Positions 15,563-23,734 of a stretch of DNA of 64,000 nucleotides are shown one piece after another. The DNA lies in the NCBI GenBank assembly GCA_000495735.1, contig AYMD01000002.1:271793-335792 (forward strand), read 5' to 3'. The notes under the pieces were generated by a model that was given only the letters and a program-made list of their open reading frames with translations, ran no database searches and was not told the DNA's origin. The DNA is from an uncultured Acidilobus sp. JCHS. Its GTDB lineage: Archaea; Thermoproteota; Thermoprotei_A; Sulfolobales; Acidilobaceae. The first letter of the stretch is position 1, and each line of letters opens with the position of its first letter. The translations under genes were made by a program, and so were the position numbers.

Positions 15563-17526
15563 AAGGCCCCTTGAGCCCTAAGCTCGTAGGTCTTGTTTTC
15601 GTCATCCTGCTCGCGGCGGCCTGGGCCCCAGCGGCCTTAGCTGCCCAGGCTCAGCCGCCCGCGGGGCCTCTCCCTGTGAGACCTCTGCTTAACTTGACAC
15701 TCTCGCCGGCCCTCTACTACGCTGCGCTCGGACAGGACGGGTACTACTCGTTCCAGGCCTTCAGGTACGTGCCCCCTAACGAGACTCCTAGGGTGATATG
15801 GATAGCCAAGGACGTGATTTTCAACAACACGGGCTTGCCCTATAACGCAACAGTTTACGTGCCTCCGGGCAACTACAGCCTGATACTTCTCAACCTCTCT
15901 ATAAGGGAGGCCGGCGGGCCCCAGTACGACAGGATAGTTGAGGTCTTCGCCAACGGGACCCCCTTGCTCTGGGGCTCAACCCAGGAGATACTGAACTCGA
16001 CAACTGCTGTCGACGTGACCTTCTTTGAGAACCTCCTCAGGGGCCCTGTAAGGTTCCAGCTGCTCCTGCCCAACTACTACGCGCCTCGTATACACATAAC
16101 TGGCTACTATGAGGCTAACCTGACGCTCCTGCTCTACAACGGGACGCCGCCAGCCGGGCTGCCAAACGTCTTCATACCCCTGTTCGTCAACAAGGTCGGC
16201 TACTCGACCGTCTCCCTCAACGCCTACAGGGACTACGCTAAACAGCAGGTGACAATACCTAATGGGACCTACAGGGCGTGGCTGTTACTTTACACTAAGG
16301 GGAACGCCTACGACGAGTTCTGGTACACTAACATACCTGCCGTGAGGTACGTCAAGGTTTACTACAATGGCCTCCTGGCCGGCGTCGTGAACCCGTATGA
16401 GACCATCTACACGGGCGGCATAGACCTGTTCTGGTGGAGGCCTGTGACCTCAGTGAACACCCTCTCGTTCCACATGCCTGACGTAGTTGACCTGACGCCG
16501 CTCCTGGCCTATGGCCTTAATGCCACCATAGCGATAAGCGTGGCCAACCTGTTGGAGTCAGCCCAGACGATGGGCGTCCCGGGCGGCGCCTTTAACTGGG
16601 GCATTGGCGGCTTCCTCGCCCTCTGGGTCAACGAGAGCAACCCAATGGTAGGGGCCGCCGCGCTCAGGGCCAAGGCAACCTATCACGATACGGGACCCCT
16701 CCTACTCCACTACGGCTACGATGGCCTCTATTTTGACGAAGGCGCCAGCTACCTCATAAACTACACCTCAGAGCTCTACTTTGAGCACGGTCAGGAGCTG
16801 GTCAGCGCTGTCGAGTCCGGCAAGACCCTCGTGAGGCAGGCCTACAACTACGCCGGGACGTACGCTTACAACTACCTTGACGAGCAGTTCAGCGTAACTT
16901 CGTGGGCTGAGGGCTACGAGCCTTACACGCTGTCGATCACGGCTAACTGGCCCGTGACCCTCTACTACGACTTCGTCGTCGTGCCAATAACCCCGCCTAC
17001 GACATACCCATATAACGCCACCTTTGCCCAGAACGGCAGCATATACCTGGCCCCGTCCTATAGCATAAGCTACGCGTGGCAGGGCTACAACCTCACTGAG
17101 AGCATGAGCTACGACCTGAGCGCTGTCGGGGGCTTCTCGGGCATACTTGAGTTCATAAACCCCACCGGGGCCGTCGTAATTGGCCTCACGTCAAACAACG
17201 CAGTCACGCAGAAGTCGCTCACCGCGGAGGTCCTGGTGAACGGGCGCGGCTTCGCGGAGAGCGTCTACCTTGAGGGGCTGCAGAACAGCACCACAAACAC
17301 CGCTGGCTACCTGATAGCCAACCAGTTCAGCTACCAGCTCATCAATGGCGGCCTGCCAGGGGCCTCCTCTGGCCCCGCCCAGGGCGGCTCATCGAGTATC
17401 GGCCCAGCCAGCTCAGACAGCCCTTACCATATATCAGACCACAATGGCCCAGCCAGCTCACACTGGTCATCCTCGTTGCTCCTGGCAAGGTCTGGGCTTC
17501 TCAATAGGGTTCTGAGGATGCTTTAA
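15559..17526 (+). CDS. Secreted PNGase A-like protein
   Basis: A 655-residue protein with a signal peptide (residues 1-28, ending ALAAQA) and about ten or more N-glycosylation sequons. The N-terminal half resembles the peptide-N4-glycosylasparagine amidase A family: QYDRIVEVFANGTPLLWGSTQEI, then ITGYYEANLTLLLYNG, then HMPDVVDLTPLLAYG. That family strips N-glycans from glycoproteins. The GTG start overlaps the sedolisin stop by 4 bp (GTGA) behind GAGGAGGG, so the two are co-translated; a joint role in digesting glycosylated proteins is inferred. The C-terminus is a Ser/Gly/Pro linker with two 15-bp repeats and no clear membrane anchor. Confidence 0.72.
   Translation: MKGPLSPKLVGLVFVILLAAAWAPAALAAQAQPPAGPLPVRPLLNLTLSPALYYAALGQDGYYSFQAFRYVPPNETPRVIWIAKDVIFNNTGLPYNATVYVPPGNYSLILLNLSIREAGGPQYDRIVEVFANGTPLLWGSTQEILNSTTAVDVTFFENLLRGPVRFQLLLPNYYAPRIHITGYYEANLTLLLYNGTPPAGLPNVFIPLFVNKVGYSTVSLNAYRDYAKQQVTIPNGTYRAWLLLYTKGNAYDEFWYTNIPAVRYVKVYYNGLLAGVVNPYETIYTGGIDLFWWRPVTSVNTLSFHMPDVVDLTPLLAYGLNATIAISVANLLESAQTMGVPGGAFNWGIGGFLALWVNESNPMVGAAALRAKATYHDTGPLLLHYGYDGLYFDEGASYLINYTSELYFEHGQELVSAVESGKTLVRQAYNYAGTYAYNYLDEQFSVTSWAEGYEPYTLSITANWPVTLYYDFVVVPITPPTTYPYNATFAQNGSIYLAPSYSISYAWQGYNLTESMSYDLSAVGGFSGILEFINPTGAVVIGLTSNNAVTQKSLTAEVLVNGRGFAESVYLEGLQNSTTNTAGYLIANQFSYQLINGGLPGASSGPAQGGSSSIGPASSDSPYHISDHNGPASSHWSSSLLLARSGLLNRVLRML
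17401..17460 (+). repeat. 15-bp direct repeat in the PNGase A-like gene tail
   Basis: GGCCCAGCCAGCTCA occurs at 17401-17415 and again at 17446-17460, coding GPASS twice in the low-complexity C-terminus; probably slippage-prone linker DNA. Confidence 0.6.
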
Positions 17527-17552
17527 CTTAATTTTTATTTATTATTTTTCTT
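17527..17552 (+). terminator. T-rich terminator between convergent genes
   Basis: TTTTTATTTATTATTTTT just after the PNGase A-like stop codon is a typical crenarchaeal poly-T stop signal. It also encodes the AT-rich C-terminus of the gene on the other strand. Confidence 0.55.
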
Positions 17553-18166
17553 AATAATTCTCCTATCTCCCACACCTTTACAGTCTCATGTTCCTTAGGC
17601 CTGGGTACCGTCGCAAGGTAGACTCCATAGGGGTCGAACCCAGAGCCCTGTTGAAGCGGGTGGCCATAGGGTGAGAACAGTATAAAGCTGTCAGCCGCTT
17701 TAACGAGGTCCCTGACGAGCTTATCGATGGCCTTATAGGCGGAACACACGTCATAGGACTTCAGCCTCTCAAGAGCCGTGAGGCCCACTATGGCAGGGCC
17801 CTCCTCAAGGGCTTCAAGGGCTGCCTCCCTGACGAAGTCTATCTCAGCCTCAAGGCCTGTGGATTGGTCCATCCTTATCCTGACCAGGCCTGCCGACGGG
17901 TCCGTGAGGGGCACATTTATGAGGACCCCCCTGACCTCCTCAAGTATGGGCAGTGAGGGGACCTCCTGCAGGAAGCCTGTCAGCCTGACGGGTCTGCCGC
18001 TCAGCGCGCTGGCCCACGCGGCGGCCGGGTGCTGCAGGTCCCTGTTCTCGACTACGCCCCTGAAGACGGTGTCCAGCAGGGTCAGCAGCGTGCTTGCGCT
18101 GCACTTCATGAAGAACTTGTAGGAGAGCCCGTCAATGCCGAGCATCAGAGCCTTGACGCGAGCCAC
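17528..18166 (-). CDS. Degenerate alkaline-phosphatase-superfamily phosphodiesterase-like protein
   Basis: A 212-residue protein with the start of a type I phosphodiesterase/nucleotide pyrophosphatase fold (LMLGIDGLSYKFF, Asp as first metal ligand). The segment PAAAWASALSGRPV matches the nucleophile region PAWTSxLTG, with Ala in place of the nucleophilic Thr. The usual SDHG metal motif appears as SPYGHP. It is also shorter than active family members, so it is probably not catalytic as a phosphodiesterase. Its start overlaps the 3' end of the thioredoxin gene by 22 bp, so the two are one operon. Confidence 0.6.
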   Translation of the reverse strand: MARVKALMLGIDGLSYKFFMKCSASTLLTLLDTVFRGVVENRDLQHPAAAWASALSGRPVRLTGFLQEVPSLPILEEVRGVLINVPLTDPSAGLVRIRMDQSTGLEAEIDFVREAALEALEEGPAIVGLTALERLKSYDVCSAYKAIDKLVRDLVKAADSFILFSPYGHPLQQGSGFDPYGVYLATVPRPKEHETVKVWEIGELLRKIINKN

Positions 18167-18561
18167 TGCACCCTCTCCTCCAGCTCCTCCTCAGGGACCG
18201 CGCCGACCACCCTGTCAACCTCCTCGCCGTCAAGGAAGAACATAACCGTGGGGAGGCTGAGCACGTAGTACTTGCTGGCCGTCACCGGGTTCTCGTCAGC
18301 GTTGACGCGGGCGAAGGCCACCTTATCATACCTGAGCGAGAGCTCGTCAATTATGGGGGAGACCAGGAAGCAGGGGGCGCACCAGGGGGCCCAGAAGTCC
18401 ACCACCACGGCCCTGTGGGACCTCAGGAACTCCTCAAAGTCCCTGTCCGTGAGGTCCACCACCCTTGGGCCCTCGCCGGCCTCAGGCCCCTGAGACATCT
18501 GGGACAGCAGCTCCGCCTTCTTCCTCTCCAGTATTCTCCTCAGCTCCTCGTCCTCAGACAT
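18145..18561 (-). CDS. Thioredoxin with charged N-terminal extension
   Basis: A 138-residue thioredoxin-fold protein. The active site is WAPWCAPC, with Ala instead of the common Gly between the cysteines, and the cis-proline loop is SLPTVMFF. The first 30 residues are a charged helix not found in the minimal fold. It should reduce protein disulfides. It is the first gene of an operon with the degenerate phosphodiesterase. Confidence 0.9.
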   Translation of the reverse strand: MSEDEELRRILERKKAELLSQMSQGPEAGEGPRVVDLTDRDFEEFLRSHRAVVVDFWAPWCAPCFLVSPIIDELSLRYDKVAFARVNADENPVTASKYYVLSLPTVMFFLDGEEVDRVVGAVPEEELEERVQWLASRL

Positions 18562-18818
18562 GGCTGAGCCCTCTTGAAGGGCAGAAGATCCCTGCTCGCT
18601 TTTAGGCTTTTGCCAGTACCTAGCGTCAACGCCCTGCTTCCTGTAGCGCAGCTCAAATCTTCCCCTTAGGGGACTGCTCCAGTGACGAGGCCTAGTAGGC
18701 CGTGGCCCCTTGATGGGAATACTTGGAGCCCCGTGGGGCCTTTATCAGGGGCCTGTGTGACGGCCGCATAGCTTATAAAGCCTAGGCGCGCATGTCCCTA
18801 ACGGCCCTAGAGGAGGGC

Positions 18819-19280
18819 ATGAGCTTAGAAGTGTCAAGTGAGGAGGAAAGTAGTAGGGTTAGGGATTTCATAATTGGAAAGCACGTTTTTGGTAGCCTGT
18901 ACGGGATACCGCCTGAGATAGCTGATGACGAGGATTACGTTCGCCAGGCCGTGCTGGACGCCGTCAAGGCGGCCAACGCCACGCTGATAGAGATCAAGAG
19001 CTGGAAGATATCCGGTCACAAGGGAGGGGTCTCAGTCATAGCGTTAGTCAACGAGAGCCACATAGCAGTACACACATGGACGGAGTACCGCTACGCCACG
19101 GTTGACGCCTACACGTGCGGCGACCACACAAGGCCTGAGAGGGCCTTCCAGCTGATAGTTGAGAGGCTGAAGCCCCAGTACTACACCTACAGCTACGCCG
19201 ACAGGACCCAGTTCCCTGCCTCAAGCCCCGTCTTCATAGTCAAGAAGGTGGAGACCAGAGCTGCCGCGGTCGCGCGATAG
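18819..19280 (+). CDS. AdoMet decarboxylase-family proenzyme, probably the arginine decarboxylase paralogue
   Basis: A 153-residue pyruvoyl-dependent decarboxylase proenzyme. Self-cleavage is expected at the Glu-Ser bond in NESHIAVHTW, turning Ser into pyruvoyl; YATVDAYTCG holds the conserved Cys. Crenarchaea carry two paralogues, one for AdoMet and one for arginine. This copy has the longer N-terminal region with IADDEDYVRQAV, which I associate with the arginine form, but the assignment is tentative. An ATG at 18792 is also in frame. I prefer 18819 because GGAGGG precedes it and the TATA box CTTATAAAG (18772-18780) predicts transcription only from about 18801. Confidence 0.82.
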   Translation: MSLEVSSEEESSRVRDFIIGKHVFGSLYGIPPEIADDEDYVRQAVLDAVKAANATLIEIKSWKISGHKGGVSVIALVNESHIAVHTWTEYRYATVDAYTCGDHTRPERAFQLIVERLKPQYYTYSYADRTQFPASSPVFIVKKVETRAAAVAR

Positions 19281-19285
19281 CCGCC

Positions 19286-19765
19286 CTAGTGGCGGTGCGG
19301 CTCCCCCCTGGCCTGCGCAAGGGCATGGCCAACCACGGGCAGTATGAGCTCTAGGGCTAGCCTTACGGCCTGAGGGCTACCGGGCGTCACGAAGACAAGC
19401 GATGACCCCACTAGGAACGCAGAGGCCCTGCTCAGCATAGCGTTAAGCCCTACCTGCTCCAGGCTCTTCAACCTGAAGACCTCGCCGAACCCAGGGAGCT
19501 CCTTTGACGAGATGGACTTCACGGCCTCTATGCTGACGTCCCTCGGCGAAAGCCCCGTCCCGCCCGTGACCAGAACAACGTCAGCCCTTGAAGCGGCGTC
19601 TGCCACGGCCTCCCTTATTGCGTATACGTCATTAGGCACCACAACCCTGTGGACCAGCTGATGGCCCCCCTCCTCTAGGGCCTTCTCAACTATTGGGGTT
19701 ATTTCATCATTTACAACGCCCTTGAAGACGCTGTCGCTCGTTATGACGAGGGCGAAGGCCTTCAT
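19286..19765 (-). CDS. moaB: Molybdopterin adenylyltransferase (MoaB/MogA family)
   Basis: A 159-residue protein of the molybdopterin-binding fold. VTGGTGLSPRD, the substrate loop ELPGFGEVFR and the C-terminal VTPGSPQAV are all intact. It adenylates molybdopterin before metal insertion. MoaA at 39-40 kb belongs to the same cofactor pathway, although the two genes are 20 kb apart. Convergent with the decarboxylase gene. Confidence 0.9.
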   Translation of the reverse strand: MKAFALVITSDSVFKGVVNDEITPIVEKALEEGGHQLVHRVVVPNDVYAIREAVADAASRADVVLVTGGTGLSPRDVSIEAVKSISSKELPGFGEVFRLKSLEQVGLNAMLSRASAFLVGSSLVFVTPGSPQAVRLALELILPVVGHALAQARGEPHRH

Positions 19766-19833
19766 GGTCTCCTCAGGAGTTAGCTTCGGTCAAGTTTAAA
19801 TGCTAACCTTATAGTCCTCCGCTGGGGCTGCCC

Positions 19834-20658
19834 TTGTTCGAGATCGTTAAGCCCTCGGGGGTAAGGGCTCAGGTCGGCGTCATAGGCGGCTCTGGTCTTT
19901 ACGAGGCCGGCATACTGGAGAACCCTGTTGAGGTGATGGTCAACACCCCCTACGGACAGCCAAGCGATTACATAACTGTCGGCGAGATAAAGGGCGTCAA
20001 GGTGGCCTTCCTGCCAAGGCACGGCAGGGGTCACAGGTACCCGCCTCACATGGTCAACTACAGGGCTAACATATGGGCCCTGAAGGCCTTAGGGGTCAAG
20101 TGGGTGATAAGCGTCTCGGCAGTTGGAAGCCTCAGGGAGGAGATGAGGCCCGGGGACCTAGTTGTGCCGACCCAGTTCATTGATATGACCAAGGGGAGGA
20201 AGTACACGTTCTTCGACGGGCCCGTTACAGTCCACGTGAGCATGGCGGACCCGTTCTGTGAAGACCTCTCAGAGAGGCTCTACGAGGCTGCCAGGTCGCT
20301 GGGCTATAGGGTCCACAAGGGCGCCACCTACATATGCATAGAGGGCCCGAGGTTCTCGACGAGGGCTGAGAGCAGGGTCTGGAGGGACGTCTTCAAGGCC
20401 GACATAATAGGCATGACGCTCGTCCCCGAGGTGAACCTGGCGTGCGAGGCCGAGCTCTGCTACGCCACGCTGGCCACCGTGACGGACTACGACGTGTGGG
20501 CCGAGCACCCCGTCACGGCGGCTGAGGTAGCTAAGGTCATGAGTGAGAACACCGAGAAGGCCCGCAAGGTCTTATATGAAGTTATACCCAAGCTCTCCGG
20601 CGACCCAGATCCCTCCCGCTGTAGCTGCTGCAGGGCGCTCCAGAATGCGATCCAGTAG
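19834..20658 (+). CDS. S-methyl-5'-thioadenosine phosphorylase (MTAP II type)
   Basis: A 274-residue phosphorylase that splits methylthioadenosine, the by-product of spermidine synthesis, to adenine and methylthioribose phosphate. It has the phosphate-binding [18 protein letters not shown] near the N-terminus, VSAVGSLRE and the purine-site TDYDVW. The C-terminal CSCC cluster matches the extra disulfide motif of the Sulfolobus MTAP II and indicates a heat-stabilised enzyme. TTG start. First gene of an overlapping run with a SIS-like gene and pth2; nearby polyamine decarboxylase fits the pathway. Confidence 0.92.
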   Translation: MFEIVKPSGVRAQVGVIGGSGLYEAGILENPVEVMVNTPYGQPSDYITVGEIKGVKVAFLPRHGRGHRYPPHMVNYRANIWALKALGVKWVISVSAVGSLREEMRPGDLVVPTQFIDMTKGRKYTFFDGPVTVHVSMADPFCEDLSERLYEAARSLGYRVHKGATYICIEGPRFSTRAESRVWRDVFKADIIGMTLVPEVNLACEAELCYATLATVTDYDVWAEHPVTAAEVAKVMSENTEKARKVLYEVIPKLSGDPDPSRCSCCRALQNAIQ

Positions 20659-21490
20659 CGAGACTCGCTCGCGCATACTAAAAGCGCTGAGCGCCGCCAG
20701 GTCCCTGCCAAGGCCTGAGCTCCCTAACGATGTCCTGATAGTCTCCTCGCCTGACGCTGTGGCGGCGGCCAAGGTCCTCTACGTGGGCCTCCTGAGCGCG
20801 GGCTCGAGGGCGAGCCTTGTAGGGCCCACGGAGGCCTCCGTGCTCATAATGCCTTACCGTGAGTTCCCAAAGGTCGTCATCTACGCGCTCTCGCACAAGG
20901 ACAACAGGGCCGTGAGGGCTGCCGAGGAGGCCGCCATTCTGGGCTCAGATGTCTACTTCGTGGCCCCGCCGATCCACGAGGTCCTGGAGGCCAGGATCTC
21001 AAGGTATGAAAACGTGAGAAGGGTAGAGGTCCCTCCTGAGACCCCCTTAATGACCATGATCTTCGCGTCAGTGATCTGGTCGCCTAAGCCCCTTGGAACA
21101 AGGGCCTCAAGGGTTCAGGCCGAGCTGGAGGCCCTCGACAGCGCTGTCGAGTGGGCTGAGGAGAGCTATAGGGACCTCATAGCCGAGGTCAGCGCCCTTC
21201 AGGGCTTCTCGGCCCTCTACACGCCGTCCGTTGAGCCCGGGGCCAGGTACCTGTGTCAGGCCTCTGGCGCCTGTCATGGCGCCCTGCCCCTTGAGGAGCT
21301 TCAGAGGCTTTCCGGTGATGTCGCCGTGATGATGGAGACGACCGCTGAGTCCCACGACTACATGGACCTGGAGCTATTGGCCGGCTCCAGGGGGCTGAGG
21401 CTAATTAAGGTCCTCTTCAACACTGATCCCCTGACGGCGGGCGTTTACTCAGCCCTGTTCGGCGCCCTGGCCTCGGGTAAGGTAGTATGA
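20645..21490 (+). CDS. Unrecognised protein with SIS-like features
   Basis: A 281-residue protein. The first half alternates strands and helices: [32 protein letters not shown], then [25 protein letters not shown]. This resembles a sugar-isomerase (SIS) fold, but no sugar-phosphate motif is clear. [11 protein letters not shown] segment in the second half has two close cysteines. The ATG at 20645 overlaps the phosphorylase 3' end by 14 bp, and its stop overlaps the pth2 start as ATGA. Position suggests a housekeeping role. Function unknown. Confidence 0.6.
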   Translation: MRSSSETRSRILKALSAARSLPRPELPNDVLIVSSPDAVAAAKVLYVGLLSAGSRASLVGPTEASVLIMPYREFPKVVIYALSHKDNRAVRAAEEAAILGSDVYFVAPPIHEVLEARISRYENVRRVEVPPETPLMTMIFASVIWSPKPLGTRASRVQAELEALDSAVEWAEESYRDLIAEVSALQGFSALYTPSVEPGARYLCQASGACHGALPLEELQRLSGDVAVMMETTAESHDYMDLELLAGSRGLRLIKVLFNTDPLTAGVYSALFGALASGKVV

Positions 21491-21855
21491 AGGGGGAGAT
21501 GAAGCAGGCCATAGTGATAAGGAAAGACCTTGACATGGGCCGCGGCAAGGCCGCTGCCCAGGCCGCGCACGCGGCCTGCGACGCCTTGGTTAAGGCGCTG
21601 AGGGCTGGCGGACAGTGGAAGGAGTGGGCTGAGGAGTGGCTGGCGGAGGGGCAGAAGAAGGTCGTCCTCAGGGTCGAGAGCAGGGAGGAGCTGGAGGCAG
21701 TTTACAGGCAGGCCGTCGAGGCCGGGCTGCCTGCCTCCATCATAGAGGACGCGGGGCTCACCCAGCTTCCCCCGGGCACCGTCACGGCGGTCGCGGTGGG
21801 GCCTGCACCAGCTGAGCTTGTCGACAGGATAACTGGTCGCCTAAAGCTCTTTTGA
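21487..21855 (+). CDS. pth2: Peptidyl-tRNA hydrolase, archaeal type
   Basis: A 122-residue Pth2 enzyme that releases peptides from stalled peptidyl-tRNA. The N-terminal MKQAIVIRKDLDMGRGKAAAQAAHAA and the C-terminal DAGLTQLPPGTVTAVAVGP contain the conserved catalytic and binding residues. The ATGA overlap with the upstream gene and TTGA overlap with the downstream gene show tight translational coupling. Confidence 0.95.
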   Translation: MKGEMKQAIVIRKDLDMGRGKAAAQAAHAACDALVKALRAGGQWKEWAEEWLAEGQKKVVLRVESREELEAVYRQAVEAGLPASIIEDAGLTQLPPGTVTAVAVGPAPAELVDRITGRLKLF

Positions 21856-22631
21856 GCCCACGTGAAGTTAAGAAGTTAAAGCGTTGCAGACCGTCTGATT
21901 CAGGGGCGCTTTTGAACGCTGTGAACAGGCTGAGGGTTGGCGTCCTTGTCGACAGTAAGGCCAGGATCAACCTGAGGGCTGACTACGGCCTCTCGCTCTA
22001 CCTTGAGAGCGAGAGGTGGCGAGTACTCTTCGACACAGGTCCCTCTGACGCGGTGCTAGAGTTCAACGCCTCAGCCATGGGGGTCGACCTGTCCAAGTTA
22101 GACCTAGTGCTGATATCCCATGAGCACTTTGATCACACGGGAGGGCTCCCAGCCCTTGCGAGGGCTGGCGTCAGGGCCCCCGTACTGATACCAGCCGGCG
22201 CCTCCTGGCGGCTCGAGAGGGCCATAGAGGACCTAGGGCTCCCCGTCAGGAAGGTCATCACGGGAGGCGAGGTGCTTCCTGGGGCCTTCCTGCTCTCGCA
22301 ACAGTACGGCCCGCCTTATGAACAGGCCCTCGCGGTAAACCTAGGAGGTAAGGGGCTAGTCACGGTTCACGGCTGCTCCCACCCAGGCCCCTCAAGGATC
22401 GTCGCCAAGGCCCTTAACGATACTGGCGTGAAGCCGTTCGCCGTGGTCGGCGGGCTTCACCTCGCGTGGAGCCCGCCTGAGAGCGTCCAGACAGAGCTTA
22501 AGGCCTTGGCCTCGCTTGGCGTAAAGACTATGATACCGCTTCACTGTAGCGGCGAACTGGTGTTAAAAGAGGCTAGGCGCTTCGGCATAGAGGCTAAGGA
22601 GGCAGTTGCAGGCGACTGGCTTGAGCTCTAG
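21852..22631 (+). CDS. MBL-fold protein of the COG1237 (dihydropterin synthase-like) type
   Basis: A 259-residue metallo-beta-lactamase-fold protein. HEHFDHTGG gives the HxHxDH motif, VHGCSHPG is a marker of the COG1237 group (named for 7,8-dihydropterin-6-methyl-4-aminobenzene phosphate synthase of methanogens), and GGLHLAW and PLHCSG follow. The real substrate in this organism is unknown. The start at 21852 (TTG) overlaps pth2; the first 20 residues look unstructured, so a later TTG near 21912 is also possible. Confidence 0.8.
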   Translation: MSPREVKKLKRCRPSDSGALLNAVNRLRVGVLVDSKARINLRADYGLSLYLESERWRVLFDTGPSDAVLEFNASAMGVDLSKLDLVLISHEHFDHTGGLPALARAGVRAPVLIPAGASWRLERAIEDLGLPVRKVITGGEVLPGAFLLSQQYGPPYEQALAVNLGGKGLVTVHGCSHPGPSRIVAKALNDTGVKPFAVVGGLHLAWSPPESVQTELKALASLGVKTMIPLHCSGELVLKEARRFGIEAKEAVAGDWLEL

Positions 22632-22642
22632 GTGAGGAAGCC

Positions 22643-23734
22643 TTGCCGACCAGGTTGACAAGGCTGACCTCCAGGCTTCTAGTCTACGTATCAATGGCCG
22701 AGCTGGTAGCGGCCCTTTACGTGGTCACGACAGGCCTTAGCCTTTACCACGCGAGGCTGATGTTCGAGGCGGTCCTGCCCACGTTCATAGCGGGCGTAGC
22801 GGTGGCCTACGCCTCGTCTTCACTAAAGGGGACCTCAGGGGCCTCCAGGGCCTTAGAGGCCCTAGCGTCAATTATGGGCTGGATCGTCACGGCAACAGGC
22901 CTCATGGCCTCCCTGGGAGGGCCTGAGGCCCCCTTAGGGGTCTCGCTGGTCGTCTTCGGCTCCCTTCTGGCCTCCCTTACTGCCTATGCCCTGAGGAAGT
23001 GGGACGTCAGGCTATCTGTGGCGATGCTAGGGTATACACAGGCCCTGGCAGGGGTCGTCCTGCTTGGAGCGCCGTGGCTGAGCCTCTTCCGGTTAGCCTT
23101 GCTATTTGTGATCGTTGAGGCGATAGGCGCTATCTACTCGGTAACCCTTCACTCGTTCCCCTCGACATTTGGCGACGTCCCCTCTAAGGCCCTTACAGGG
23201 CTCGTCTTCGCCCTCACGAGCGCGGCCGTCCCAGCTGCCTTGCTCAGGGACCTCTGGCTTTCGAACGTCCTCTTAGGCGCCTCGATGTTGGTCTCGGTCC
23301 TAGCCTTCAGGGGCGATAGGCTTAGGAGCTATTACGCTAAGGCAAGGGCGTCATCCTCACCCATAGCCCGAGGCGGAACCCTCTACTTCCTCTACGGCCA
23401 TGTATTCGCCTTCTCGGCCCTGATAGCGGCTGGCGTCGTCCTGATAGCCTCCGCGGCCCTCAGGCTGAACCCCCTCATACTGATTCACACGATGACCTTA
23501 GGCGCGATAAGCCTGTTCGTCCTGATACACGCACCCATGATGTTGCCCGTGATGATGGGCTGGTCGTCAGCCAGGAGGTATAACCTGACGCCCTACGTCT
23601 CCCAGGCCGCCGCCGCGGTCCTGTGGCCCTTCAACATGCACGTCTCCTTCTTCTTCGTCGGCCTCGCGTTCGTGTTTGACGCGCTTATAGTCCTGCCGTC
23701 ACGGGAGCCCATGCCCCTGAGCCTCGTAAGGTGA
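22643..23734 (+). CDS. Polytopic membrane protein with membrane-embedded histidines
   Basis: A 363-residue protein with about ten hydrophobic segments. The last third contains histidines in or near membrane spans: YGHVF, LIHTMTLGA, LIHAPMM and FNMHVSFF. This recalls NnrS- or heme-copper-related membrane proteins, but the match is weak and no redox partner is nearby. Its stop overlaps the next gene as GTGA, so the two are co-translated and may work together. Function not known. Confidence 0.6.
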   Translation: MPTRLTRLTSRLLVYVSMAELVAALYVVTTGLSLYHARLMFEAVLPTFIAGVAVAYASSSLKGTSGASRALEALASIMGWIVTATGLMASLGGPEAPLGVSLVVFGSLLASLTAYALRKWDVRLSVAMLGYTQALAGVVLLGAPWLSLFRLALLFVIVEAIGAIYSVTLHSFPSTFGDVPSKALTGLVFALTSAAVPAALLRDLWLSNVLLGASMLVSVLAFRGDRLRSYYAKARASSSPIARGGTLYFLYGHVFAFSALIAAGVVLIASAALRLNPLILIHTMTLGAISLFVLIHAPMMLPVMMGWSSARRYNLTPYVSQAAAAVLWPFNMHVSFFFVGLAFVFDALIVLPSREPMPLSLVR

